In this document: piece after piece, positions 9,138 to 18,063 of the stretch | Layout: every line of letters begins with the position of its first letter | Position numbering within the stretch: the first letter of the stretch is position 1 | NCBI RefSeq assembly: GCF_022836495.1 | Contig: NZ_BQXM01000004.1 | Coordinates: 62,001-126,000 of the forward strand | Direction of reading: 5' to 3' | DNA length: 64,000 nt | From: Desulforhabdus sp. TSK | GTDB lineage: Bacteria > Desulfobacterota > Syntrophobacteria > Syntrophobacterales > Syntrophobacteraceae | Notes under the pieces: generated by a model | The model's database searches: none | Seen by the model: the letters and a program-made list of their open reading frames with translations, nothing else | What the model was told of the DNA's origin: nothing | Translations under genes and position numbers: made by a program

Positions 9138-9214
9138 CGCCGTGAGTGGATGAATGCGCCCCTCCATCCGGACCCCGTTTTTCACCGGGGTGACGTTAAA
9201 TCAACAATCCTGAT

Positions 9215-9240
9215 CCCCCCGCGTGCTTCGAGCGGGGGGG
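9215..9240 (+). terminator. GC-rich hairpin after the flavoprotein operon
   Basis: CCCCCCGC-N9-GCGGGGGG, 77 bp after the DUF1641 stop. The stem is strong but the following T-run is weak (TGTTCC), so termination is probable, not certain. Confidence 0.55.
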
Positions 9241-9367
9241 TGTTCCTGATCATCTCAATTTCATTATAAATAATCTAAAAAATGCCCGCATAGCACGGCT
9301 TCCCCCCACTGAGCATTGGATCAAATGCACCGAAACATGGTACACTCCTGAAAAAAAGGAGAACAGG

Positions 9368-10840
9368 GTGCGAAAGATCATTGTCGGTATCGTCGTAGCG
9401 CTTCTTTTGCTTTCGGCACTGTGGGCGGGGGCTACACACTGGTTCGCCGTCAGAACGGAGGAACAGTACAAAGCCATGCTTGAACGGGCCTCCGAGGGCG
9501 GCCAGGTTAAATCCATCCGTTTTGTCAATGAAAGTTATCACCGGGGTTTTTGGGTTTCAAAGGCGCGAACCGCCGTGACACTGCAGCACCCGGCCATGGC
9601 CTCCCGGGAAATGGCACCGGTGCGGTTCACCCTGGACCACGAGATTTATCACGGCCCTTTTCCTTTCGGCGCCAAATCCCCGGAAGGGCAGGTGCGATGG
9701 AAGCCCTGCATGGCGTTCATCGAAACGCGCATGGTGCTGGATCCGGAAGCCCAGAGCAAGCTGAAGGAGCTGTTCGAGAAAATTCCAGAGCTGGCGTCCA
9801 TGCGGAACTACACCCTCATCCATCTGAACGGGAGTGGGGAAGATCATTTTGTTATTCCTGCCTTTCAATATACTTACGACGACAAAGACGGGGCGACCGT
9901 GGACTGGAAGGGCCTTTTTCTCCGAATGGATTTCTCGGCGGATTTGAAAAGGTTCAATGGCACGGTGCGCATGCCCGGCCTGCAAGTTTCGGCAAAGGAT
10001 GTCGATCTGAAGCTCCAGACCATGCAGCACACTTTCAGGATGCAGGAGGGAGCTCACGGCTTGTGGCTCGGGGAGGCTGCCTTCGATGTCCCGAATTTTG
10101 ATTTCGTTCCCAAGGAGGAGAATGGGGATTTCCACACGGTTCTGGTCCAGGGCCTGAAGATGAGCACGACCGCCGGGGCCTCGGATGAATCCATCACTTA
10201 CGGGCTTGCCCTGGAAGCAGGAGAGATCCAGATAGACGGGAGCCGGTATGGCCCGGGGGTCTTTCAGATGGAGATTCGGAACCTCGATGCGGCATCCATC
10301 GTCAGATTGCAGGGAACGGCCAACCGGGTGGAAGCGGCGGATCCGTCCCTTTCTGCCGAAGCGCTGCAGGAAAAGCTGCAGGCTGAATACCTGGACATTC
10401 TGGCCGCCCTGCTCAAAACCTCCCCCGAGGTGGAGATCACCCGCATGGAGTTTAAAACCCCTTTCGGGGATTTCGCAGGAACCGGAAAGGTGACTGTTGA
10501 TGGGGACAGGTGGAAGTCCAGCCCGGATCTGTCCCAACTGCCTTCAGCCCTGACTGCAGACGTCCAGTTGAAAGCCGGAGAAGATCTTGTAAAGCGTGCA
10601 GTGTCCAATATAATCAAAGGCCAGATCCTTGCCCATGGAGGAGAAGGGCTGGGAAAGGGACTCGCAGAAGGACTCATGGACACCATGGCGTCCAGCATGG
10701 CTGCCGAACAACTTCAATCCCTGACGGCACAAAATGTTCTGGTACTGGATAACGGCGTTTACAGCCTTCATGCAACCTTCGATGATGGCCAAACGGTGCT
10801 GAATGGGCGCCCGTTGCAGCTTCAAGACTTCATGCAATGA
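9368..10840 (+). CDS. DUF945 (YdgA-like) protein
   Basis: A 490-aa envelope protein of the YdgA/DUF945 family. A single N-terminal membrane anchor (IIVGIVVALLLLSALWAGA) is followed by a YKAMLERASEGG...SYHRGFWVSKA segment typical of the family's start, then a long beta-rich periplasmic region. The start is GTG at 9368, preceded by AAGGAG. The biochemical role of the family is poorly defined. It reads in the same direction as the thiol-redox gene that follows 54 bp later. Confidence 0.8.
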   Translation: MRKIIVGIVVALLLLSALWAGATHWFAVRTEEQYKAMLERASEGGQVKSIRFVNESYHRGFWVSKARTAVTLQHPAMASREMAPVRFTLDHEIYHGPFPFGAKSPEGQVRWKPCMAFIETRMVLDPEAQSKLKELFEKIPELASMRNYTLIHLNGSGEDHFVIPAFQYTYDDKDGATVDWKGLFLRMDFSADLKRFNGTVRMPGLQVSAKDVDLKLQTMQHTFRMQEGAHGLWLGEAAFDVPNFDFVPKEENGDFHTVLVQGLKMSTTAGASDESITYGLALEAGEIQIDGSRYGPGVFQMEIRNLDAASIVRLQGTANRVEAADPSLSAEALQEKLQAEYLDILAALLKTSPEVEITRMEFKTPFGDFAGTGKVTVDGDRWKSSPDLSQLPSALTADVQLKAGEDLVKRAVSNIIKGQILAHGGEGLGKGLAEGLMDTMASSMAAEQLQSLTAQNVLVLDNGVYSLHATFDDGQTVLNGRPLQLQDFMQ

Positions 10841-10894
10841 GCCTTGCCCGGGCAGCGGTTTGCAAGGCTTCACCAAGCTCAGCCCGGAATCTGA

Positions 10895-12178
10895 ATGGGA
10901 GAATGCGTGGTGCTCCATCCTGCACGTTTTCAGTTTCATTCGGGGCGGATCCAACAGAGTGTCCTGGTTCTGTGGATTTTGCTGATCTCATTTCATCCCA
11001 CGACCATCTTTCCGGGCATTGCCGGACAGGGGGAGGAGTCGGCGGTTCCCACGGTGACCCTGTTTTGGAGGGAAGATTGTGGGCACTGCAAGAAGGAGAA
11101 AGAGTTTCTCGCCGCTCTCCAGAAGGAATGGGGACCGCTGCGCATTCGCGGTATGGACGTTGATCTCCCGGAGACACGAAGGCTTTTCGACCAGTTGACG
11201 GACAAATACGATCTTCCCAAGGTCACCCCCATCACGGTCATTGGCCGTAAATTCCTCGTGGGCTACGCAGGACCTGAAACTACCGGGAAGCAGATCCGGG
11301 AGCTGCTCCAGACCGAAGACATGAAGGCGACCGTGGAGGAATTGCTGGTGGGAAATCTCTCTTCCGCCGGCGGGGGAAGTGTCTGTCCCATCACAGGCCC
11401 CACTACATCGTGCCGGCCGGGTGCAGGAGAAGAAACCTTCAGCCTGGACATTCCCCTCCTGGGGAGCGTGGACCTGAAGCAGTTCACTCTGCCGGTCCTT
11501 TCAGTGGTGCTCGGCCTGGTGGACGGGTTCAATCCCTGTGCCATGTGGGTGCTGGTGGCCTTCCTGACGGCCCTGGCACAGGTCGGCTCCGTGAAGCGAA
11601 TGATCCAGTTTGCAGGCCTTTTCATTCTGGCCCAGGGGATCATGTATTTTCTGATTCTGAACTCCTGGTTCCTCGCTTTCGACTTCATCCGGGCAGATCG
11701 GATCGTAACCCCCATCATTGGACTGATTGCCGTCGGGGGAGGAATTTTTTTCCTGTGGGAGTTCGCGACATTCGACGGCACCTGCAAGCTGACGAACTTG
11801 GAAAAGCGCGCGCAGACCCTTCAACGCCTGCAATTCCTTTCCAACCAGACTCTGACCCCCCTGGTGATTCTGGGAATCCTCGGGATTGCTCTGTCGGTCA
11901 ATGTGGTGGAGTTTGCCTGCTCCATCGGCATCCCACAGGCGTACACTAAAATCCTCGACCTCAACGATGTTCCGTTTCTGAGACGTGAAATTCACATGGG
12001 CATCTACATTCTTTTCTACATGCTCGATGACCTGGCGGTCTTCGCACTGGCCATCTGGAGTATCGAAAAGATGAGTCTCACCACAAAATATTCGCGACTC
12101 ACCAGTTTCGTGGGAGGCGTTCTCCTCCTGATACTCGGGGCGCTGCTCCTGGTGGCTCCGGAGAAGCTGAGGTTCTGA
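10895..12178 (+). CDS. Thioredoxin-domain / DsbD-like membrane protein
   Basis: Fusion of a periplasmic thioredoxin-like domain and a polytopic membrane domain (427 aa). The first part has the redox pair CGHC (about residue 63) after a signal or anchor segment (LVLWILLISF). The second part has about six membrane segments with two conserved cysteines in DsbD/CcdA-like settings, GFNPCAMWV and VEFACSIG. It is predicted to carry reducing equivalents from cytoplasmic thioredoxin to the periplasm. The start may instead be a GTG four or five codons inside (GGGAGAATGC spacing). A superoxide dismutase gene follows 35 bp later, suggesting an oxidative-stress operon. Confidence 0.85.
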   Translation: MGECVVLHPARFQFHSGRIQQSVLVLWILLISFHPTTIFPGIAGQGEESAVPTVTLFWREDCGHCKKEKEFLAALQKEWGPLRIRGMDVDLPETRRLFDQLTDKYDLPKVTPITVIGRKFLVGYAGPETTGKQIRELLQTEDMKATVEELLVGNLSSAGGGSVCPITGPTTSCRPGAGEETFSLDIPLLGSVDLKQFTLPVLSVVLGLVDGFNPCAMWVLVAFLTALAQVGSVKRMIQFAGLFILAQGIMYFLILNSWFLAFDFIRADRIVTPIIGLIAVGGGIFFLWEFATFDGTCKLTNLEKRAQTLQRLQFLSNQTLTPLVILGILGIALSVNVVEFACSIGIPQAYTKILDLNDVPFLRREIHMGIYILFYMLDDLAVFALAIWSIEKMSLTTKYSRLTSFVGGVLLLILGALLLVAPEKLRF

Positions 12179-12213
12179 CAACATGCCCAATCACCGCACA
12201 AGGAGGTGGCTTG

Positions 12214-12945
12214 ATGGAAAAGAACAGGGAAACACGGGATGAGAGCAGGGAGAGCAGAAGGTTCTTTTTGAAAACGGCCATCGTGGGAAGCGCGCTGCTT
12301 GCCGCAGAACTGTCGCCCCTGGCTTCGACAGTCAGGGCCGCAGCGGAAAAGAATCCCTTGAAGCTTCCAGTCCTTCCGTACGAGGAGAATGCACTGGCTC
12401 CTTCCATCTCTTCGCGCACCGTCGGATTCCACTATGGTGCTCATCACAAGGGCTATTTGGACAACGTCAACAAAATGGTGCAGGGCACCCGATGGGCTGG
12501 AGCATCCCTGGAAGAGATCGTCAAGGGGACCGCTGGAAAAGCCGGAGAGGAGGCGCTTTTCAACAATGCCGCTCAAGTGTGGAACCATACGTTTTACTGG
12601 CAGAGCATGAAGCCGGGCGGCGGAGGTGCTCCTTCAGGCGATCTGGCCAAGAAGATCGAGGCTGCTTTCGGGAGCTTCGACACCTTCAAACAATCCTTTT
12701 CCGATGCCGCGGCCACTCTGTTCGGGAGCGGGTGGGCCTGGCTCGTCAAGGAAGGCGATACCCTCAAAATACTCCAGACATCCAATGCACAGACTCCCAT
12801 TACGGGAGGATCGACTCCCCTCCTCACGTTAGATGTATGGGAGCATGCCTATTACCTGGATTATCAGAACCGCCGCAAGGACTACATCAGTGCTTTTTTA
12901 AACCATCTGGTCAATTGGGATTTTGCAGCGAAGAATCTGGTGTGA
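12214..12945 (+). CDS. Superoxide dismutase (Fe/Mn), Tat-exported
   Basis: Fe/Mn superoxide dismutase carrying a twin-arginine signal, so probably periplasmic. The signal motif ESRRFFLKTA is near residue 16 and the hydrophobic region ends near TVRAAA. Metal ligands are seen in order: His in HYGAHHKGY, His in WNHTFYWQSM, and Asp and His in LDVWEHAYYLDY. The ATG at 12214 has AAGGAGGT ahead of it; a TTG three bases upstream is less likely. Export is consistent with the upstream periplasmic thiol-redox protein and with an anaerobe guarding its periplasmic metalloenzymes. Confidence 0.93.
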   Translation: MEKNRETRDESRESRRFFLKTAIVGSALLAAELSPLASTVRAAAEKNPLKLPVLPYEENALAPSISSRTVGFHYGAHHKGYLDNVNKMVQGTRWAGASLEEIVKGTAGKAGEEALFNNAAQVWNHTFYWQSMKPGGGGAPSGDLAKKIEAAFGSFDTFKQSFSDAAATLFGSGWAWLVKEGDTLKILQTSNAQTPITGGSTPLLTLDVWEHAYYLDYQNRRKDYISAFLNHLVNWDFAAKNLV

Positions 12946-12974
12946 TCTCATAGACGGCAGGAGCTGAAACCTTT

Positions 12975-14057
12975 ATGAGAACCTGGTTGGTAACAGGGGG
13001 CGCCGGCTTTATCGGCAGCAATTTCGTCCTGCATTGCAAGCGACGCTCCACAATGCGCATCATCAATGTGGACCGGCTGACTTATGCGGGCAATCTGATG
13101 AATCTGGAATCCCTGGAGGATGATCCGGAGCACATCTTTGTGCAGGGAGACATTCGAGACCGTGACCTCCTGCGGGAATTGTTGAACAGATATCACCCGG
13201 ACGCAGTCTTCAATTTTGCTGCAGAGTCCCATGTGGATCGATCCATCGTCGGTCCCGACGACTTCATTCAAACCAATATTGTCGGGACCTTTCATCTGTT
13301 GGAAGAGGTCCTGCATTACTGGGAGGGCATGTCGGGCGTGGAACGCAAAGAGTTCCGGTTTCTGCAGGTTTCCACCGATGAGGTCTATGGATCTCTGGGG
13401 CCGCGGGAGCACCCTTTCAGCGAAAAGACCCCTTACGCACCCAACAGCCCTTATTCAGCCTCCAAGGCCGCGGCAGATCATCTCGTGAGGGCTTATTTCC
13501 ATACGTACGGGCTTCCGACCCTTACGACCAATTGCTCCAACAATTACGGCCCGCGACAGTTCCCGGAAAAGCTCATTCCCCTCATGATCCTGAATGGAAT
13601 GGCAGGAAAGCCCCTTCCCATCTATGGCGATGGGCAGAATGTCCGGGACTGGCTCTATGTGGAAGACCACTGCCGGGCGCTGCACCTGGTTTGGGAAGCC
13701 GGGAGAGTGGGGGAAGTCTACAACATCGGCGGGTCCTGCGAAAAAACCAATGTGCAGGTAGTTGCCAGGATTTGCGCCGTTCTGGACGAGCTCTTTCCCG
13801 ACGCAGCCCATTCCCCCCATTCCTCCCTCATCGCATACGTTCGGGACCGGCCCGGCCACGATCGGCGTTATGCCATCGATACTTCGAAGATTCATCGTGA
13901 GCTGGGATGGAAGCCGGAGGAGACTTTTGAAACGGGTATCAGGAAAACCATCCAGTGGTACATCGAGAATCCCAGCTGGGTGCGGTCTGTGCAATCGGGA
14001 GCGTACCGTGAGTGGATACTGAAGCACTATACGATTTCCGATAGAAAGCAGTCATGA
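12975..14057 (+). CDS. rfbB: dTDP-glucose 4,6-dehydratase
   Basis: Extended short-chain dehydrogenase that makes dTDP-4-keto-6-deoxyglucose for surface polysaccharides (360 aa, the usual length). NAD motif TGGAGFIGSNF at residues 7-17, FAAESHVDRS, catalytic VSTDEVYG (Thr-Asp-Glu) and YSASKAAADH (YxxxK), and the family marker NNYGPRQFPEKLIPL. The other rml genes are absent here, so the pathway must be completed elsewhere. The stop overlaps the next start by 4 bp. Confidence 0.93.
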   Translation: MRTWLVTGGAGFIGSNFVLHCKRRSTMRIINVDRLTYAGNLMNLESLEDDPEHIFVQGDIRDRDLLRELLNRYHPDAVFNFAAESHVDRSIVGPDDFIQTNIVGTFHLLEEVLHYWEGMSGVERKEFRFLQVSTDEVYGSLGPREHPFSEKTPYAPNSPYSASKAAADHLVRAYFHTYGLPTLTTNCSNNYGPRQFPEKLIPLMILNGMAGKPLPIYGDGQNVRDWLYVEDHCRALHLVWEAGRVGEVYNIGGSCEKTNVQVVARICAVLDELFPDAAHSPHSSLIAYVRDRPGHDRRYAIDTSKIHRELGWKPEETFETGIRKTIQWYIENPSWVRSVQSGAYREWILKHYTISDRKQS

Positions 14058-14872
14058 TCCTGATCGATATCTTCAAGGAATGGCCCCCCGTCCTGCAGGC
14101 ACTCTGCGGGACGGGCTTCACTTGGTTTGTCACCGCGCTGGGATCCGCGGTGGTGTTTACCTCCCGGACAATGAACCAAAAATTGCTGGACGGGATGCTT
14201 GGCTTTGCGGCAGGGGTCATGATCGCTGCCAGCTATTGGTCCCTCCTCGCGCCCGCCCTGGAAATGGCCGAGGGGAAGTCCCTGCCTGCCTGGATTCCCG
14301 CAGCGACAGGATTCCTCCTGGGCGGATTTTTCCTCAGAGGCATAGACAAAATTCTTCCACACCTGCACCTGGGGGCTCCCATGGAGGAAGCAGAGGGAAT
14401 TCACACCCAGTGGAAGAAATCCATTCTTCTCGTGCTGGCCATCACCCTCCACAACATCCCGGAAGGTCTGGCCGTGGGGGTCGCCTTCGGAGCAGCGGCG
14501 GCGGAATATCCCGGCGCAACGCTGGCCGGAGCGATCGCTCTGGCTCTGGGCATCGGGTTGCAGAATTTTCCCGAAGGGATGGCTGTTTCTATGCCCCTGC
14601 GTCGTGAAGGGGTGTCGGCAGCCAAGAGCTTCTGGTATGGGCAGCTCTCCGCTGTCGTGGAGCCCATTGCAGGAGTCCTGGGGGCGGCGGTCGTTGTCAC
14701 CTCACAGGCCCTCTTGCCCTATGCCTTGAGCTTTGCTGCAGGAGCGATGATCTTTGTGGTGGTGGAGGAGGTGATTCCGGAGTCCCAGCGGAGCGGCAAT
14801 TCAGATTTTTCCACACTCTGCTGCATGGTGGGCTTTGTGGTCATGATGGTTCTGGATGTTGCACTCGGTTGA
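14054..14872 (+). CDS. ZIP-family metal transporter
   Basis: Inner-membrane ZIP transporter for Zn2+ or other divalent metals, 272 aa with about eight membrane segments. The diagnostic metal-site motifs are present: LHNIPEGLAVG in helix 4 and LQNFPEGMAV in helix 5, with an acidic/His loop between (PHLHLGAPMEEAEGIH). It is closest in type to ZupT/GufA members. It overlaps rfbB by 4 bp, but a functional link is not obvious. Confidence 0.9.
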   Translation: MILIDIFKEWPPVLQALCGTGFTWFVTALGSAVVFTSRTMNQKLLDGMLGFAAGVMIAASYWSLLAPALEMAEGKSLPAWIPAATGFLLGGFFLRGIDKILPHLHLGAPMEEAEGIHTQWKKSILLVLAITLHNIPEGLAVGVAFGAAAAEYPGATLAGAIALALGIGLQNFPEGMAVSMPLRREGVSAAKSFWYGQLSAVVEPIAGVLGAAVVVTSQALLPYALSFAAGAMIFVVVEEVIPESQRSGNSDFSTLCCMVGFVVMMVLDVALG

Positions 14873-15013
14873 GGTCCCCGCCGGCGTCCCGACGTTCGCA
14901 CTCGAAAATCCCCGTCTGGCCGAAACGGGCGCGCAACCCCCCCTGCGGAAAAATCTCCGAAAAATGTATCGTTGACGGGCGCTTTCCTTGGAAATGCCGC
15001 TGCTTGGATCTCC

Positions 15014-15514
15014 TCAACTCAGGTATGCTCTCAGTTTCTGCTCGGTGCTTTCGTTCATTTCCCTGAAGATCGCTCCTACCTGAATTTGATTGCCATTGTC
15101 CAGGATGCGGCGTGCATCGCAGTCCAGATGCACCATTTCATCGAGATTGGGCAGATGGAGCGAAAGGCTGAAATGAGGAAGCTGACCAAGGGAAGTGATT
15201 TTGAACTTGGAACCCTTGGGATAAGAAACCAGAACCCCTCCGAGGGAAATATCGAGGATCACACCCGCCAGCGTTTCGACGCGGTCCCCCGTCTGCAGGT
15301 GTGTGGTCGCCAGAAGCGTCGTCTCCTTGCGGGGATACTTGCGCCTTTCTTCCATGAAGCCTTCTCGCAGAGCGAACCCCTCCTTGGCAAGATAATCGGC
15401 GATGATCTTGTCCAGAAGAGAGGCGACCGTGCGACACTCGCGATGAGCGGCTTTTCTGAGAGCCTCCCGCACGCCCTTATTCATTCTCATGCTGTAGATG
15501 ACGTCCTTTTTCAC
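15014..15514 (-). CDS. PilZ-domain protein with N-terminal ribbon-helix-helix-like segment
   Basis: Predicted cyclic-di-GMP-binding regulator. The PilZ signature is visible: EERRKYPRKE (RxxxR) and ILDISLGGVLVS (D/NxSxxG), followed by a beta-barrel. The N-terminal 45 residues (KKDVIYSMRMNKGVREALRK) read like a ribbon-helix-helix DNA-binding segment, so it may couple c-di-GMP to DNA or protein binding. I prefer GTG at 15514, which has AGGAAA before it; a longer frame starts at 15565. It stands alone. Confidence 0.8.
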   Translation of the reverse strand: MKKDVIYSMRMNKGVREALRKAAHRECRTVASLLDKIIADYLAKEGFALREGFMEERRKYPRKETTLLATTHLQTGDRVETLAGVILDISLGGVLVSYPKGSKFKITSLGQLPHFSLSLHLPNLDEMVHLDCDARRILDNGNQIQVGAIFREMNESTEQKLRAYLS

Positions 15515-15728
15515 GGCTTTCCTATGCTCCTTTTTCGAGAAAAACCAGAACTGACTGAGCGGCATACTCTCCGTGAGTGCAGATAGACTTCTGAAGCATT
15601 CACATCTGCCCGTACCGCTCTGAGAATGGGGTGAATGTGTTGCGTGCTAAGAGTCACTCTATAAGTCTTTTATAAGTAATACAAGCTTATTTTACGGAAA
15701 AATTCAGCAGCTTCTCATCTAGAGATAC

Positions 15729-17027
15729 TCATTTGATCTTGATCCAGAGGATCTTGGCCGGGTTGGGACCTGGATTCTTCCACTGGTTGGGCATTTCAGA
15801 GGTCAGGTAGATGACATCGCCTGAGCGCAGGTTGTAGGACCCCTTTTCCATTCTTACCTGCAACTTTCCCGAAAGCACATAGCCGATTTCCTCCCCCTTG
15901 TGAATGAAAAAGTGCGAGGAAATACTTTTACCCGAAGGAATTTCAATGAGGTAGGGCTGCGCTTTGGGATCGAAGTCAATGGGCGTCAGAAGCTTTGCAG
16001 AAATGCTCCCCTCGGGAAAGTCAGGGATTTTCACGTCCACCGCCTCCTGGGACGGAAAGATGATGCGCTTCTTGACTTCCGTCTTTTCATGGAAAAAAGC
16101 ACTGACGTCCACCGACAGCACTTCGGCCATTTTCATGAGAGCAGGCAGAGAGGGGTAGATCAGGTTGCTCTCTATCTGGGAAATGCTGCTGGGCGTGACC
16201 CCCACCAATTTGGACAGCTCGGTCTGCGAGAGTCCTCTGCGCGTGCGCAGTTCCTTGAGGCGCAGACCCAGATCGATGGCCCCCGTCGTGCGCTTTTCTT
16301 CATCGAACGTGACCGTCAAATCCTTTGCCCAATAGATATGCGGTTTGTGGATATCCTCCGTGTCCCGGTTCTCGGCTTTGAGGACTGTCAGGGAGGTTGT
16401 GCCCCTCTTGATGCCAAGCTCGATGACCACCTGGGCAATCTGGCTGATATGCGCCCGAAGCCGCGGAGAATGGGCTTTCTTCTCCATGATCCAGTAGGCC
16501 ACCGTATTGAGCTCATACAGCCGTGGGCAGGAGTGGGAGTAAAAATTGAGAATGTGCTCCTCGCCGCCCCACACCTCCTGCATCCCGGTGAGACTCTCGA
16601 AAACGAAGCGCACATCCCCGATCATGTTTCCATGAACGCCGTAAAGGACATCGGTGACCGATTCGATCCGTCGGGGCTCTTCCACACGGAGAATGGTGCA
16701 GGGGAAATCCGTGCCGTTTTCTTCATAAAATTTTAGAAAAACTGGTGATTTAGCCCCCTTACCGCAGGTGAAGCAATCCAGTATGGTGAGTTGAGGGTTC
16801 TCGGCCAGTGGGCCGAGTTTTTCCAGCAGGTTCTTGGGAGAACGGTCGAAGCAGACGTAAATGAGGGGGCGACTCTGAATTTGCGAAGCCTGTATGAAGC
16901 TGTGGCAAAACACCGAGGCGAGACTCCCCGAGTCGTCGTGCCATACCACATTGTCGCCGATGTAGAGGCCGCCCAGGATACGATCCAGTTGCCCGATGCC
17001 CGAAGTGATACGAAGTCTTTCCGACAT
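15729..17027 (-). CDS. XRE-cupin regulator with degenerate KaiC/RecA-like N-terminal domain
   Basis: Three-part regulator (432 aa). Residues 1-~225 look like a KaiC/RAD55-type RecA fold (SGIGQLDRILGGLYIGDNVV, then RPLIYVCFDRSPKNLLEKL), but where Walker A should be it reads HDDSGSLAS, with no GKT. The domain is probably non-hydrolytic. About residues 240-300 are an XRE helix-turn-helix (LRTRRGLSQTELSKLVGVTP). The last ~110 residues are a cupin barrel (FFIHKGEEIGYVLSGKLQV). The ATG at 17027 with GAGGAAAG ahead is preferred over the longer frame to 17057. Target genes and ligand are unknown. Confidence 0.82.
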   Translation of the reverse strand: MSERLRITSGIGQLDRILGGLYIGDNVVWHDDSGSLASVFCHSFIQASQIQSRPLIYVCFDRSPKNLLEKLGPLAENPQLTILDCFTCGKGAKSPVFLKFYEENGTDFPCTILRVEEPRRIESVTDVLYGVHGNMIGDVRFVFESLTGMQEVWGGEEHILNFYSHSCPRLYELNTVAYWIMEKKAHSPRLRAHISQIAQVVIELGIKRGTTSLTVLKAENRDTEDIHKPHIYWAKDLTVTFDEEKRTTGAIDLGLRLKELRTRRGLSQTELSKLVGVTPSSISQIESNLIYPSLPALMKMAEVLSVDVSAFFHEKTEVKKRIIFPSQEAVDVKIPDFPEGSISAKLLTPIDFDPKAQPYLIEIPSGKSISSHFFIHKGEEIGYVLSGKLQVRMEKGSYNLRSGDVIYLTSEMPNQWKNPGPNPAKILWIKIK

Positions 17028-17163
17028 GTTTGCTTTCCTCAATGTCAAAAGGAGCAAGGAGGGATTATGATGACACGCTCGATGCGATTTTTCAAATGCG
17101 CCCCGGTCTCATTTTGCTCGTGATCTAGAGCAGGGCATTGTCATCCTCAATGGCTGAGGGATT

Positions 17164-17892
17164 CTAAAACCACCGCATGGGAAGACGGTTACCGAGGCGG
17201 ATACCCTGTGGAGAGGCAAGGGCCTGGTAGGGCCATGTTTCCACTCCGGCTTCTTGAGCTTGCAGGAAAAGGTCCGTGAAGGCCGGATCAATGAAGTCCG
17301 CCGGGGCGAAACAGTCTGCGTCGGGCCTCTGGATGACATAAAAGCATGCCGTCCGCTGCCCCTGCCGGGCAAGCGCCATGAGCTCCTGGAGGTGCTTTTG
17401 TCCCCGGATCGTCACGGCATCTGGAAAATAGGCGACCCCGTCTTCCACCAGTGTGACATTCTTGTTCTCCACCCAAAGAGGGCCCGACGGTCCATTGAAA
17501 AAGCCGTCAATGCGGCTCCTGCCGTATTTCGCTTCACTTTTGAAGGTGTCGTAACCGGCGGTTTCCGGCATTAAGCCCGCCTGCCATGCAGCCCGGAGAA
17601 GACGGTTGGGTACCAGGGTATTCACACCAACCCAAAAGCCTTGCACACGCACGAGCTCCAGGGTAAAAGCCAACCGCCGTCCGGCACGCTCCGCCGGTGA
17701 GATCAGAACTTCGGCGCCGACCTTCAAGAGTCCCATCATGCTCCCGGAATTGTTCGTGTGGACCCAGAACGTTTCGCAACCGGCCCTCACTTCCACCAGA
17801 AAACGTTTTTCACGCCGAAGGAAAACGGCCGGAAGGCTCCCGGGAGGGAAGGGAATGAGGGGCTCGCCTTCTATGGAAGAGCAACAAGACAT
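17164..17892 (-). CDS. sfsA: SfsA-family DNA-binding/nuclease-fold protein
   Basis: Full-length SfsA homologue (about 242 aa from ATG 17892; a TTG at 17922 is an alternative). Family landmarks are seen: an N-terminal OB-like part (FLRREKRFLVEVR, then VHTNNSGSMMGLL), PNRLLRAAW, KYGRSRIDG and ENKNVTLVEDGVAYFPDAVT, with acidic/Lys residues of the nuclease-like fold. E. coli SfsA was named for sugar fermentation stimulation, but the molecular role remains unclear. No operon partner. Confidence 0.9.
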   Translation of the reverse strand: MSCCSSIEGEPLIPFPPGSLPAVFLRREKRFLVEVRAGCETFWVHTNNSGSMMGLLKVGAEVLISPAERAGRRLAFTLELVRVQGFWVGVNTLVPNRLLRAAWQAGLMPETAGYDTFKSEAKYGRSRIDGFFNGPSGPLWVENKNVTLVEDGVAYFPDAVTIRGQKHLQELMALARQGQRTACFYVIQRPDADCFAPADFIDPAFTDLFLQAQEAGVETWPYQALASPQGIRLGNRLPMRWF

Positions 17893-17940
17893 GCGTTCAA
17901 TTTTGAGGCCTCTGGAAGGCAATCTATACGCATTACCGTG

Positions 17941-18026
17941 AAAATTCCCCTCAATCCCCCTTTGATAAAGGGGGAAGCATGGCGTTTCCCCCCTTTACCA
18001 AAGGGGGGACAAGGGGGATTTCTATC
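17941..18026. repeat. Palindromic intergenic repeat
   Basis: AATCCCCCTTTGATAAAGGG-type sequence is followed by an inverted counterpart (CCCCCCTTTACCAAAGGGGG, then GGGGGATT). It forms nested hairpins and resembles a widely dispersed bacterial intergenic element. It lies in the gap between sfsA and the next minus-strand gene. Confidence 0.65.
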
Positions 18027-18063
18027 GGTGGGGGTGAACACTGTCGTGTTCATGACTGTTATG

